DNA of 64,000 nt, taken from the NCBI RefSeq assembly GCF_933775445.1, contig NC_065877.1:8246001-8310000 (forward strand), read 5' to 3'. This DNA comes from Argentina anserina (taxonomy: Eukaryota; Streptophyta; Magnoliopsida; Rosales; Rosaceae). The position numbers and the translations under genes were made by a program. The notes below the pieces were generated by a model that did no database searches, was not told the DNA's origin, and saw nothing but the letters and a program-made list of their open reading frames with translations. Positions 37,621-52,055 of this stretch are shown here, piece after piece (positions within the stretch are counted from its first letter, which is position 1; every line of letters starts with the position of its first letter).

Positions 37621-37967
37621 GCTCTGATACCACTTGTCACGGACCTAGCCATTCGGCTGCCACAATTGGTCCATGGAGCTAGTCTTATCCAACGGGGCAA
37701 TGCACTGGTTTCGCTTTGTCTTGGGCTCATCAGGGGATTGGCTCTAGACCCCAACCTGTGTGTAGGGCGGCCAACTCCTTTCTGCGACGTTAAGTCCCCG
37801 ACTAGCGACAAGCTCTCCAAACTGAACCGGGTCGGCCTGCCTGAACTCATCGGAATGAGCAACCATATATCTCCCACACTTGTTATCTTGGAGCAATCTC
37901 ACTTATGCATGATGTTCATTTAACCAGCGATGCTTACGATTGACACTCCCTAAAACGGGACGTGACA
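37621..37967 (-). mobile_element. LTR plus tRNA-Met primer-binding site of a truncated element
   Basis: On the minus strand a 333-bp LTR (37967 to 37635) starts TGTCACGTCC and ends CCGTGACA. Two bases further lies TGGTATCAGAGC (37632-37621), the initiator tRNA-Met primer-binding site, so this is a 5' LTR. The internal region is at most a few hundred bases and has no reverse transcriptase. It could be a deleted Gypsy copy or a TRIM-like element. A second TGTCAC preceded by a purine tract (minus, 37320) resembles a 3' LTR start, but the sequence beyond does not match the 5' LTR. Confidence 0.7.
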
Positions 37968-38753
37968 CGTAGCTCTTTTAAATGAAGGATTAAAACCAAC
38001 AGATGTACCCAAATGAAGCACGTTCCAGATTGAGTCAAATGTTGCATTGCTAGACTTATTCTTATCTCTACTAGAAACGTTCTTTTTATTTTAGAGATAA
38101 TTAGACATAAACTCAAAACCTAAATCCACACCCAAAAGTTTTTTTCAATCTAAACCCAAATTAATTATTTTAACCTAATATTTTTATAACATATATTATT
38201 TATTTAGAATAATTTCACTTTTTTACCCTCTAGGTTGAGAAATTGAAACTCTTTAAAATTAGCTTTGACCAACTTTCTAATTTAGTTAACATTTAGCAAA
38301 CACACATACACACACTGAAAACATAGAATAACAAAAATACTTACTCTAAGGTTACTTCGATAAAAGATTTAGAGGTGACAAGGAATTTCAAAAATGAAAA
38401 AATTTCAAGGTGAATTGATTAATGTAAAGTGATGAGATATTAAATTGAAGCTACAATTAAGCAATTCAGAAACATACCAAATGTATTTATACCAGTGGCA
38501 AAGAAATTAATTTTCATCAAAAACAAATTTTATTTCTTATAGAAAATATTTTTTTTATTTCTTGTTCAACCTAACTGAACAGAGTTTTAAAAGTGGGTTT
38601 AAATTAAAAATGGTGTTGATTTTTGGGTCTATAATCAATTACTCCTTTATTATTATAGAATGAACGCTTACTCCTCATATATTAATATCAATACAAGCAT
38701 GGGATTAAACATGTGTACTGCACTACTCCCGGACTCATCAAAAAGTTAAACGT
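37968..38753. other. AT-rich intergenic DNA
   Basis: Nothing recognisable apart from the 3' UTR region of the reductase gene at the right end. Confidence 0.4.
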
Positions 38754-41666
<2,913 letters not shown>

Positions 41667-42150
41667 TGCTATGCTACCAACTCAACCGGTTAATTTCGGA
41701 AACAGTATATGATTTACTATATAAATTTATCAGACCAATATTAACACTTGAAGCAACACTGTTTATAACTTATGCTAGCTCACCTACCCCCTCCACTTAC
41801 CTTTCGTAGCGTAGCACATCCACGTGGTACGTCCGTTACCATGAACCATACCAACCATCGTAAGAAGAAGAGAAAATCTTTGCCCATTGGGTGGGTTATA
41901 TAAAGTATGGGTTGATTGGTCGGGAAGAACTTGTGGTTGGTTTTCCGAATCAGCTGGCTTCTAATGCTTTTACATTTTCCGATGGGTCGCACGCAAGGCA
42001 AGTTCTGGTCTTGCGTGTCCATTTACTTAGTGCTCGCTTGTGCATAGAATGAGGATAGGATAGGTCATTGTTTTCTCTCTTCTTTATTTTCGATGAGTAA
42101 CTATTGTTCTATGAATAGCATATACAAATTTCTACTTGCTTGCATCATAA
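41667..42150. other. Spacer between reductase promoter and PPR 3' end
   Basis: This holds the reductase upstream region on the minus strand. The sequence ACTTTATATAACCCACCC, read on the minus strand near 41890-41907, has a TATA-like core. No other gene is seen. Confidence 0.4.
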
Positions 42151-45100
42151 TCAATCACCTCCTAGAGGGCTAGAGGAACTTCTTTTTCGAAGCCATTGTT
42201 GCAATGATTTCCTGGATACCTTCAGCCTTTCCAAAACCACGGGTCTTCTAGTGTAATAAACTAACTCCGACTGCAATTCATTCCTTACTGGATTTTCTTC
42301 CAAACTTTGATCTGAATCTATTGTATTTTCGGATACTAATGTGGTATCAAGTGCAACTTTAGGTACTGTTGAAAGAACCTTGAGCCCCAATTCATCCTGT
42401 AGAAGCTTGGTTATTGCTTCTTTGACCTCTAAATTGTTAGCTGTTGATCCATCACCCTCATCATGGACTCCCACCATGATCAACATGTCATCTTTTACAC
42501 CATCTCCTGCAACCATAATCAAATTATAACATCAACAAGCTGTAAAGTTGAAACTATAATGTAGGGATCAGCATTCTGAGTTTTGTTTTTACTTAACGTG
42601 CTTGAGTCTTTCTCTTACCTCGTCTCATCTAAATGAATAAATGGCTTCTCAACTTAAAAATAGGCATTTGGAATTTGAAATGCAGTACCGTTGTGAAGCA
42701 TTCTGTTCATACCTAAGGTATAGTTCTCTTTGATCATTCGCAGAACTGCAAGAACTACGATCCGAGCTTCAACCTGTTAGCATAATTGCAGCATATTAGC
42801 AAACATCCGGGGCAGAAAAATAGAGAGATGAATCATTGAAAAGGCTGAACACAGAAACAATACCAGACTGACTATCCTTTCCTTAAACATATATAATACA
42901 AACATTCAGTTTACCAACTAATGTTGTACAGTAATATGCTTTGAAAAATCAACTGGCTTGTACGAGCATACCTTTGTAAGTCCTTGAAGGTCAACTGCTA
43001 AAGTGTCAGCAATATGTTGTTGCAAGTGTTCTGCAACTTTTTCTAGAAGCAGACTTCCAGGTCTTCCTATGTCAACTTTTTCCAAGTAACTGAACTCGCC
43101 TTGTTTCGGGATGTTGTCTTGTATAACTCCTTCACACCACTCCTCAATTAGTTGCTCGAGGTAATAATCATTGGGCTTGTAACTGCAAAGTAAATTCTTT
43201 TATTAGTGAGATGTAGATATTCATTCAAAATTAAAATTCAAGATGGTTTACCCTGCTTTCCGCATGTCCTGATATATGGCCAGGCATTGTTGTACTTCAC
43301 TTACAGAACCATATCTACTACGAGCCCTCAAAAGTGTATTATAAGTCACCTGAAAAAGCCACAGGGAGAACACTTGTTGAACTGATCTTGAATGGCTACT
43401 GCCGTAGACATATTTGTTATTAGTAGTCATCATTTTGTTCACGAAAACATTACAAGTTTTATGCAGAACCATCTATCCTCAAGCATTTTTTCAGTATAAG
43501 GTTAAAGAAATATATGACCTCAAATTAGAACCATCAATTGGTAGCACTTACCAAATTTGGGTGGATCTGATATTTCTTCATTTCTGAAAATAGCGACAAT
43601 GCTAACTCCAAATTTTCACTTTCTACACAGATCTGTGAAATCAAGGGCATATACATCAAGTTTAGGTAAAAAGAGACAATATAACCTAAGGTAGTGTGAT
43701 GAGAAAGCTTTTAAACCTTGATGGCTGTTGTATAGGCAACAACATCAGGTTGGATGCCAGCTACACGCATATTTTTCAAGATCTGCACTGAAATATATTG
43801 TTATGAGTGAACCATTATATCACCTTAAGAGGACATCAAATGAGAATGAGAGAAAAAAATAACATAGAGCAAAAAGTAAATTATTGACGTATATTCCTTG
43901 ACCATTAGTGTGCTACCTGCAAGGCACCCTGAACATTCCCCGAGCTTCCACAGATATCAGCCAAGATCGACCAGGTTATTTGATTAGGTAAAAGACCTAC
44001 TGTTTTCATCTCATCCATCAGTGCTTTTGCATGGTAATAGTCAGATCCACAGGCCTTCATCAAAGTATTGTATGTTGTAATTGTAGGTGTAAAAGAAAGC
44101 CCTTCAGTAAAGTTAGATGGAAGTATAATTAGAGGTATGTTAAACATAATAGTATTTGAAAGTGCACAAGTATGCTCCAGTTGAACTGCTACCTGCACTA
44201 CCTTTGTAGTTTTTGCCAAAAGTTTCCTGAAGTTTATTACTCTTAAAAGAATGGAAAAGGCGAAAAGCCCTGTCATACTGGCAAGCCTCAACACAAGCAT
44301 GTAGAAGAATGTTAAAACACTGTGAATTAGGCTCACAGCTGACCAGGAGCATCTCTTCGAACAATTGGATTGCCTTATCAACAAGACCTGCATTTGCACA
44401 GGCACTAATGAATGATGACCATGTAACTGTATTTGGCATTACACCTGCTGATAACATATCTTCTTTGACGTTCAAAGCCAAATGCCACATTTTTGCATCT
44501 GAAAAGACCTGGAAAATTGGTCACTAGTTATGGGAATAGTGAAATGGCCAACTATATGAATATTCATTGCTACTCATTACTAGCTTAAGCAAAAAAGGTA
44601 CTTATATGTTTATGTACCTCCTGAAATGAAATTTAGTAGCACATAAGGAGATTGATATGTACCTTTACAACTGTACTGTAAGTGAAGACATCCAATTTCA
44701 ACACCCCTGTGGATTCCAAATGTCGTACTTCCCTGTAAATATCTTGTGCTAGATCAACTCTTCCAGCAAGAGAGCATGCCTTCAAAAGAATATTGTAACA
44801 TGCCAAATCTGCTGCGACGCCAAGTTTCTGGATATAAAAAAAAACTATTTAGATAATTGTAGCTTCACACATAACAAGGCGACTTTATCCGCAATTGATG
44901 AGAGAGAGAGAGAGAGAGAGAGAAAGCATTACCTGCATACTCTTGTATACATGAAATGTGTAGCTCAGATCATGTGAGTTTACATTCATCAGACTGTTGA
45001 AAACATAAATATTTGGAATGACCTTCTGTTTGAGCAAGTCCTGTAGGGAAAAAAATGAACATTGGTAAAGAGAGATCTGGCTCTTTATTTGAATGACTGC

Positions 45101-46724
45101 GCTGAAACTATCAAAGAACCTAAGAATTCATCCTCATAAGGTTTTTATATATTGTTCATCAGGAGACAACGTGAACATATCTAAATAGTTTTCAGCACTA
45201 ATCTCTCTTTGTCTTCATCTCTTGTCCCTTTAATTTCTTAACTAGAGCAAAATCCACAAACATTCAAAATACGCCAAGAGTTTCCATGGTATAAAGACCA
45301 AAAAAGAAATTAATTGTGTCATCAACCCTAAACACAAGTAATTAAATTTATTGAGTGATAGGTTGACAGTTGCCATCAACCATTAGCACACTGACAGAAC
45401 TCAACTATGAGACTGAGATACTTAAGAACTCAGTGCTGAAGTTCAAAATTTGAGCTATAAGATAATTTCAGCGATCAATACAGTTCAGGGTGATATCTAC
45501 CTCGTAAATGTACCTAGATTTCATGTGGTCTTTACAGACACCGCAGACGTCAATAATTGTGCGGTAGATGTACATATTAGAGCCACTCAATTTTGCCTTG
45601 GATGCTTCATATGCTGTCAGAGCAGGCGCTAACGCCCTCCTCTTTCCAAACTCATACATAATGTTACAGAATAACATATGCGCTTGTGGAAATATACAGG
45701 CATACCTGCACAGTATTAATAACCGAAGCATAAATAGTGCCTCCCACAAATAAAAGATTACATCATGATTCAAGTGATACAATACCTGATGGCCAATTTC
45801 GGACTACGTCTATCCACACATACTTTGATGACTTCAGATGGCTCCACCAATTCTCTGAGTGGGAAATGCAAACCTGAACAAAACCGTTTTCGTTACAATT
45901 GCAAACAGTCTCAACCCATGACTAACTATAATCCAATCCTTCGTGAACATATTTTACCCCCACCCCATTTCGATACAATTGTTACACATCTCCTACGTGA
46001 CTACATCCCTAAGCCAGCATAAACAACAGCTATAACAAATCACATTTCTACTCGTAATTGTTTAAGTAAATAGAATCATATATTATCAATGTAGTTCACA
46101 ATGTTTCCTAATTAACCTAAAAAAAATAAAAATGAACAAGTCAGTCCAGAAATTATCGGAGACTTTACCAGAAAGAACCTCCATGATCTCAACAAGCTCC
46201 TGAACTTGCTTCAATTTCAAGAGGCGGCGACAATGTGCTCGGAGCAACTCCATAGCGCCGCCATCAAACAGCTCCAGCGGCCGGAACCCGAGCTCCTCAG
46301 CTTTGATCAAAACCTCCACGAGCTCCCCGACCTTCCCCGCCTTCAGAAACCCGGAAATGCCCCTGGAGACCATGTCGGGCTTGAGCGCGGCGGCGAATTG
46401 CGAGGGCTTGACGCCGGAGACGACGACGCTCTCGAGGACCATGGCGAAGTCGGGGAGTTTGCCGTCGCGGGCGAGCTTGGAGGCGAGGTCGGCGAAGTAG
46501 GAGAGGTGGGTGTTGCGGGGGTCCCAGCGGCCGGCGAAGAGAGGCGGAGGGCGGGAATGGACGGTGGAGATTTGAGGAGAGGGTTTGGAGGAGGGAGAGA
46601 GCTTAGGGATTGGGGGTTTGTAGGGTTTGGTGGAGCGGTGGCCATTGGGATTAGGGTTTGGGTTTGGGTTTGGGGGAGTAGAGATTGAAGATGAAGTGTA
46701 GCCAAGGATCACTAACACTCTCAT
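42151..46724 (-). CDS. Pentatricopeptide repeat protein, chloroplast type (At5g02830-like)
   Basis: PPR proteins bind organellar RNA. This one has no assigned target. Thirteen exons were pieced together: 46169-46724, 45786-45873, 45501-45705, 44933-45040, 44663-44827, 44202-44508, 43917-44101, 43717-43782, 43552-43632, 43252-43349, 42972-43182, 42713-42773 and 42151-42506, giving 828 residues. The N-terminus is Pro/Ser/Asn-rich and transit-peptide-like. PPR motifs run through the middle (for example NTVTWSSFISACANAGLVDKA and TPTITTYNTLMKACG). The C-terminal domain ends in RRPVVLERLKVSRKSLQQWL, as in At5g02830. Without an intron at 44102-44201 the frame would break at a stop at 44140. The 100-bp GT-AG intron restores it exactly. 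The first exon is unusually GC-rich, which creates long antisense ORFs. Confidence 0.9.
44900..44923. repeat. (GA)n microsatellite in PPR intron 4
   Basis: An uninterrupted run of about 12 GA units lies within the intron between exons 4 and 5 boundaries (44828-44932), close to the donor side on the minus strand. Confidence 0.9.
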
Positions 46725-48035
46725 TCCTTGGGGATACCGGAGGGAATTTTTTGGTTTATTTATTATTGACGGAAAAAAAAATGAATTTCTGGTGGGGGAG
46801 GTGAGGTGGGGGGTTTTATGGGTTTTGACTTTTGAGGATTGGATTTGAAAGGCGCGTATTTTGTGTGCACGGAAATATCTCAACGGTTTTTCAAATACGA
46901 TGCCAGTGCTGTGGCCTATGGGTCGCCGGTAAGAATGTGACTACTTCACCGAAACAAAACCCAAGGGCACCCATTTTTAACGTCATGTTATTGCTGATAC
47001 GGTAGTGTGGTTACTTACAATATTAAATGTTTTATCCGTTTTACTGACTATAATTCTTATTATCGCTCATTTTTTATCGTCGAATTTAACATTTGAAGAG
47101 TTAATAAATATCATAATTCATCTTAAAACTCGATTCCAAACTTATAATATTGCATCGTGTCTAGTTGAAGTGATTGGTAAGTTATTTATTTACATTATTT
47201 CTTCCTAAGGTCGAACACCAGCTCAATTGTACAATTAGTATCTGAACAAAGAGAAATTAATATATATACCAGCCACATATCATACGTGGCGTACCTCCTT
47301 AATGTTATTGGTCAAATTTTTATTGTGATTGTTTCTGATTGGTTCTTATATGTAAATAAATTTTTGTCATTTTCACTGCGTGTATGTTAATTATACAATG
47401 ACGTAATATAATTGATTTTTAGTTCTTATAATTTATCTCTGAACAAATTGCAACGACAAGGCAACTAATAAAGATCGATCAATCTAATTTAACTAAACTT
47501 AATTACTCATGACTTTTTGGTAAATATGATAGATGATCGATTTATCTTTCCCACCTAGTTTGATAGACAGCAAACAGATCGAGCCAAAAGTCGAATTACA
47601 TGGGATAATTTATCACACAAGCTTTCACTTATTTGAGTGATTTCTCACACGCACAAAGAAGCGTTACACTTAACAACATCGCTTATTTTTGTACCTCTTC
47701 CCTAAAATGGTGTCAAACTTCCAATATACGTTAGTCACGTCTGTACCTAAAACGCAAAGTTTAGGGATTCTGAGGTGGCGCCAAGCCTATGGAAGGCGGG
47801 AAAATTTCCGCAAGGGCAGGTCTCACCATCCCCTCAAACACCCGCCACGTCGAGTTTTTCCGAGGGCATATCGGGAAACCAAACAGAACCTTCTGGTACA
47901 CCCCCCGTGCCGTCCAAATCAAAAGCACCTCCTTTACCTTCCCACCAGATCAGTATCATCATCTTCATCACCTGGAAAATTCATATTTCCGATCACCGGA
48001 AATTCGAAGGGGGGCGTATTTGATGCCGATAACCG
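46725..48035. other. Divergent intergenic region between PPR and CCCH genes
   Basis: Upstream regions of both genes. No TATA box stands out. AT-rich sequence in the middle (47000-47600) has no coding signature. The leader of the CCCH gene (47770-48035) contains overlapping short ORFs that I regard as chance. Confidence 0.4.
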
Positions 48036-50391
48036 ATGCCGCCGAAGCAGCAATCGAAGGCCGATTTGGCGAAGAAGCAGAAGATCGTAGAGGACAAGAC
48101 CTTCGGGCTCAAGAACAAGAATAAGAGCAAGAATGTCCAGAAGTACGTCCAGACTCTCAAGCAGTCCGTCCAGCCCAAGCCTGATCCTTCCAAATCCGCC
48201 GCCAAGGTCTCATTTTTCTTCCTTTCTATTCTTCCTTATTTGTTTTCATATCTAATTTCATGGTTAATTAGCTTGGCTTTACATTTCTAACTGGTATGAT
48301 CGCCCTCACAGTCGTAACGTTTTGTTATTAAAGAGATTGAAATTGGCAATAAAATTAAAAATAAAATGTATTCGTGATTATGTGCTGATTCTTGTGCTAC
48401 AATGTGCATTTCTGGCTGGACCAAAAACACATTTTGGTTTGGTTAGATTTGGCCAGCGTGCTCACTCGATCGTATTCTCCAGTTTCTGACTTACTTAGCA
48501 ACTGAGAGAGATTTTGTTTATGACATTGGGATAATTAACAGAAAAAAGAAGGAGGATGAGAAGGCCAAGGACAAGGAACTGAATGAGTTATTTAAGGTTG
48601 CGATCAGTCAACCAAAAGTACCCGTTGGTAAGCTTTTTTAGTTGTTTTGGAACCTGAAATGATTGAAATTTTTGTGTGTGAATATGGTCTTTGAACTTAG
48701 TTCTGATGTCATGCGAAATGTTTTTGTGTTTAGGTGTTGATCCCAAGTCTATATTATGCGAGTTTTATAAAGCGGGGCAGTGTGCTAAAGGTTTCAAATG
48801 CAAGTTCTCACATGATTTGAATGTTCAGAGGAAAGCAGAGAAGATTGATATTTACACTGATAAGCGTCAAAATGGTACCATATAGACACTTCAATTTGAA
48901 TTTGAACTCTAGGCATTTGTGGATTTCCTTATGGTTTGTATGTTCTGAGTTATATGTCATGTGTTATTTATTAGAAACAATGGAGGAATGGGATCAGGAA
49001 ACTTTGGAGAAGGTGGTGGAGTCAAAGAGAAAAAAAGAGTACAATATGAACAAACCAACTGATATTGCAAGTTTCCCGCTTGTGTCTAATCTGTATTCAA
49101 GTTCCCTACGTTCTTCATGCTTAATAAACATCTAAATCATCGATGAGCTTCAAAAACATTTCACTCCCTTGCTTTCGGATGTGTGCAGGTTTGTAAATAC
49201 TTTCTGGAAGCAGTGGAGAAAAAACAATATGGTTGATTTTGGGTCTGCTCCAATGGTGGCAAAGATTGCCATTACAGGCATGCTCTTCCTCCAGGATATA
49301 TTTTGAAGTCTCAAATGAAAGCTTTATTGGAGGAAGAAACTGAAAAGATACCCATTGAGGAGGAGATTGAAGATCAGGTTACTCAAATAAGCCTTCGCAT
49401 CAAGTTTTATCATTGGCAGTCTGAATTTCTGGTCTAAATGTCTTTCACTTGATCTTTGTTTCCATTTCTTCATTTGTTATATGCGACTAACCAAATGTAT
49501 GCTTTCTCTGGTGTTAGCATGCTAAGTTGAAAACTTCAACTCCTATGACTCCTGAGTTGTTTATGCAATGGAAGAAGAAAAAGATAGCAGAAAGAGATGT
49601 CAACTTGGCCTCAAAAATGGCAGAGCGGGCTAAAAATGATCGTATGAGGTGTTTTCCCTTCTCAGATCCCTTCCTGCTCCTCCTTTCTTCTCCTGCAAGC
49701 AGATGTTAAACAAAATGAAAATGGATTTGGAGTGAACTATATACATATACGAGGGCATTCTGTTTGGCTTCTGTTTATAGTCACTAATGTGTTATAATTT
49801 TCACTCCATCGCAGTGGCCGAGAACTATCTGTCAGATTCAACCTTATTTGTGGATGATGCTGAGGCATCTGAGAAGTATCAAAGACATCAAGAATCTGAA
49901 GTTGCTGAAACGAAGGTTAGTTCTGAGTTCTGACTTATTATTTGTTAGTTTATTACCCATGGAGCTTTCTTTTTTCACATTCTCGCTCTATATGACATGG
50001 AATTAACACTGTCTATGCATAAGCTTGGATCTAGTCAGAAGCTTAAAATTACTGTTCTGCACTTCATATTATTGGTCGAAAATTACAATGAGAGATTCAG
50101 GTTACTTAAATTGAATTACTATTTACAGTTCCTTTGCCATGGTTTAGGACTGAATTGGTTGGACTCTTTGCTAACTGTTCTACTCGGATGTTTATGGTTC
50201 ATCTTCAGGTTAGTGTTATTGCTAATGGAGGTGCGTCAAATAGCTCGGCAACAGCTGATGGTGATGCTAAAGATACCAACGTTGCTGACGATGTTGATGA
50301 TGATGATGATGATTTGGACATAAATGAGTTAAATGAGTTGGAAGCACGCTTAACAAAGACAACGATACAAGAGCCAGGCATTAGTGCTTAA
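48036..50391 (+). pseudogene. ZC3H15/DFRP1-type CCCH zinc-finger gene, apparently disabled
   Basis: Intact relatives (Arabidopsis C3H11/C3H21, animal DFRP1) are cytoplasmic partners of DRG GTPases linked to translation. Eight exons are recognisable: 48036-48206, 48542-48629, about 48734-48874, 48976-49055, 49190-49377, 49520-49647, 49815-49916 and 50209-50391. Family landmarks are the N-terminus MPPKQQSKADLAKKQK, the CCCH finger [39 protein letters not shown] and the acidic tail ending in TTIQEPGISA. There are several lesions. Six A residues at the start of exon 2 put the frame one base out and lead to an early TGA. An in-frame TGA (49234-49236) replaces a conserved Trp in exon 5. Exon 7 lacks two bases after GREL. 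The exon 4 donor is GC (ATT|GCAAGT). A real pseudogene is most likely. Assembly errors could explain the homopolymer change but hardly all four. Confidence 0.75.
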
Positions 50392-50941
50392 GCCGGAGAG
50401 AGGCAGCCCAAAGTCTGCATACTTCTCGAGTGTGAACTCCATAATATTTTTTCCATACTTGTTGCCCTTAAAACCTCCCCAACAATTGCCTTACTGTCCT
50501 AATGGATCATTAGGTGCTTTTGCATCTTGTATCTAATATCAGTGGTGAATTTCTTCCTACAAATATCATTGTTTTGTAACTCAAGCACCTTAGGATGCAT
50601 TCTCCAGAAATGTGTCCTCTTTTGGTTTTGGTAGTGTACTCCTGTATTGTTCTTCCAGATGCTTGGTACTGATCTTTCTTGTATAACATCAGGGATCGAT
50701 TCAACAAGACTAAGAGAGTAAAGATGAAAAAAATTATAATGCCAAAATGATGGTATCACACTTGTCATGAATAATAAATAGCTTTTAAGTATTCTGGTAT
50801 AAGATGTATGTAATTATAGTCTAGAATTCAGAATTTGCCAAGAGTTTTTAATTAACTAGCACTAATATAGAAGTATTAGGACATAATGTCTGAGGAGGAA
50901 AATACATCCTTAACTACGTAAGGTAATAAAATGGAAGTGAG
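50392..50941. other. 3' flank of the CCCH gene
   Basis: Probable former 3' UTR followed by AT-rich spacer up to the hAT-like element. No gene seen. Confidence 0.4.
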
Positions 50942-51462
50942 TAGGGCTGTCAATTTCAACACGACATGATAACACGACTCGAAACCCGCACAATTAAAAA
51001 TCGGGTCAGCGGCGGGTTGACCCGCCATGACCCATTTAATAAACAGTTCAACGACGGGTTAACCCGCTAACACCAAATGAACCTGCATGACACGTTTAAT
51101 AAAAGAGTCGAACTAAATTCTATATAAAATACGCATACACAAGCTATTTAAAATGGTGATATTATATGTATATAAAGATTTAGTAAGTTTTTTCTCATTT
51201 TGAACTAGAATTTTAGGTAAAACAATGAATTTTTCTATTTGATTATTGTTTTAGTTAGTTATCTTATCTAAAACGACAAATATATTTATTAAATGGGTTA
51301 AACGGATTGCAAACGGGTAACCCGTTTAATAAATGAGTTGAGTTTGTGTTTAAATTTTTGACACGATTATTAATTGGGTTGGGTTTGAGTTTACATTTTA
51401 TAACACGCGAGACACCTTAATCCGACACGAACTCAACCCGACACGACCCATTGACAGCCCTA
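50942..51462. mobile_element. hAT-like non-autonomous element (family A, copy 2)
   Basis: This 521-bp copy has the same TAGGGCTGTCAA/TTGACAGCCCTA ends as the element at 11606-12110 and aligns with it over most of its length. The flanking 8 bp (GAAGTGAG and ACAGTAAG) match at only some positions, so the target duplication has decayed and the copy is older. It keeps a segment of roughly 50 bp (about 51338-51390) that copy 1 lacks. Confidence 0.88.
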
Positions 51463-51686
51463 ACAGTAAGTAAGAAGAAAGAGGTGTACTATGATATGAA
51501 AAAAAAATAGATATAAAAAAACTACTTCTAAGCACACCCCCATCGTATGGGTCATTACAGATCTTCTCATGCAATTTGAACATGCAGTAGTGCGTACTGA
51601 AATTATTGACAGCATATATAATATTGCAGCATTGCTAGCTATTCATGCAGCCGCTAGCTTTGAGGAGTTGAAAGCTGCAAAAGAAA

Positions 51687-51899
51687 CTAATGAGCTTCTG
51701 AAGCCTTTGAAGAATCCTCTGTTGCCACCTTTCTCTTGCGGCTCAGTCGTCTTGCAGCTTTTGTAGATACCCTAACCACCAAATTAGCTAGCTCACAAAC
51801 TATCTTAGCTATGATCTGGCCTCTCTTCGGAGGAAGCATGAACTTGATTGTGTTTGAAGGCTTGCTTTGTGCAATAGATACAGCCATTGCTTTAGGCAT
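51687..51899 (-). CDS. Small plant protein with an MLPPKRGQI motif, function unknown
   Basis: A single-exon ORF of 70 residues. The block KFMLPPKRGQIIAKI recalls a family of small uncharacterised plant proteins that share an MLPPKRG(Q/E)I motif followed by a helical, basic stretch and a Ser-rich tail; that memory is not verified. Here the motif is followed by an amphipathic segment, then RRLSRKRK, and a Ser/Glu-rich end. A TATA box TATAAAAG on the minus strand (51976-51983) sits about 77-84 bp upstream of the start codon, which supports a real transcription unit. No signal peptide or membrane segment is evident. Confidence 0.55.
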   Translation of the reverse strand: MPKAMAVSIAQSKPSNTIKFMLPPKRGQIIAKIVCELANLVVRVSTKAARRLSRKRKVATEDSSKASEAH

Positions 51900-51975
51900 T
51901 TGGAGTTGAATAAGAACTGAAAGCTAAAATCGAACCTATATGCTTTTTTTATGTGGGAAAGAGTCAATGAGACTG

Positions 51976-51983
51976 CTTTTATA
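51976..51983 (-). promoter_or_regulatory. TATA box of the small MLPPKRG gene
   Basis: TATAAAAG on the minus strand, at a usual distance from the start codon at 51899 for a short leader. Confidence 0.5.
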
Positions 51984-52012
51984 ATGCTGAAGGGGAGGCA
52001 GAGAGTGAGTGC

Positions 52013-52055
52013 AAAACGCACGCAGGAGAAAAACGCACGCAGGAGAAAAACGCAC
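52013..52055. repeat. 17-bp tandem repeat, 2.5 copies
   Basis: The unit AAAACGCACGCAGGAGA is repeated exactly at 52013-52029 and 52030-52046 and then truncated. It lies about 30 bp upstream of the TATA box of the small gene. Confidence 0.95.

Noticed and set aside
44140..44405. Apparent frameshift and premature stop in the PPR gene
   Set aside because: A 100-bp GT-AG intron (44102-44201) joins both frames precisely with correct phase, so damage need not be assumed.
46206..46705. Long ORFs on the plus strand and in a second minus frame over PPR exon 1
   Set aside because: The exon is GC-rich with few stop codons. The PPR frame has family likeness and splicing continuity, while the others are Pro/Gly/Ser-rich shadows.
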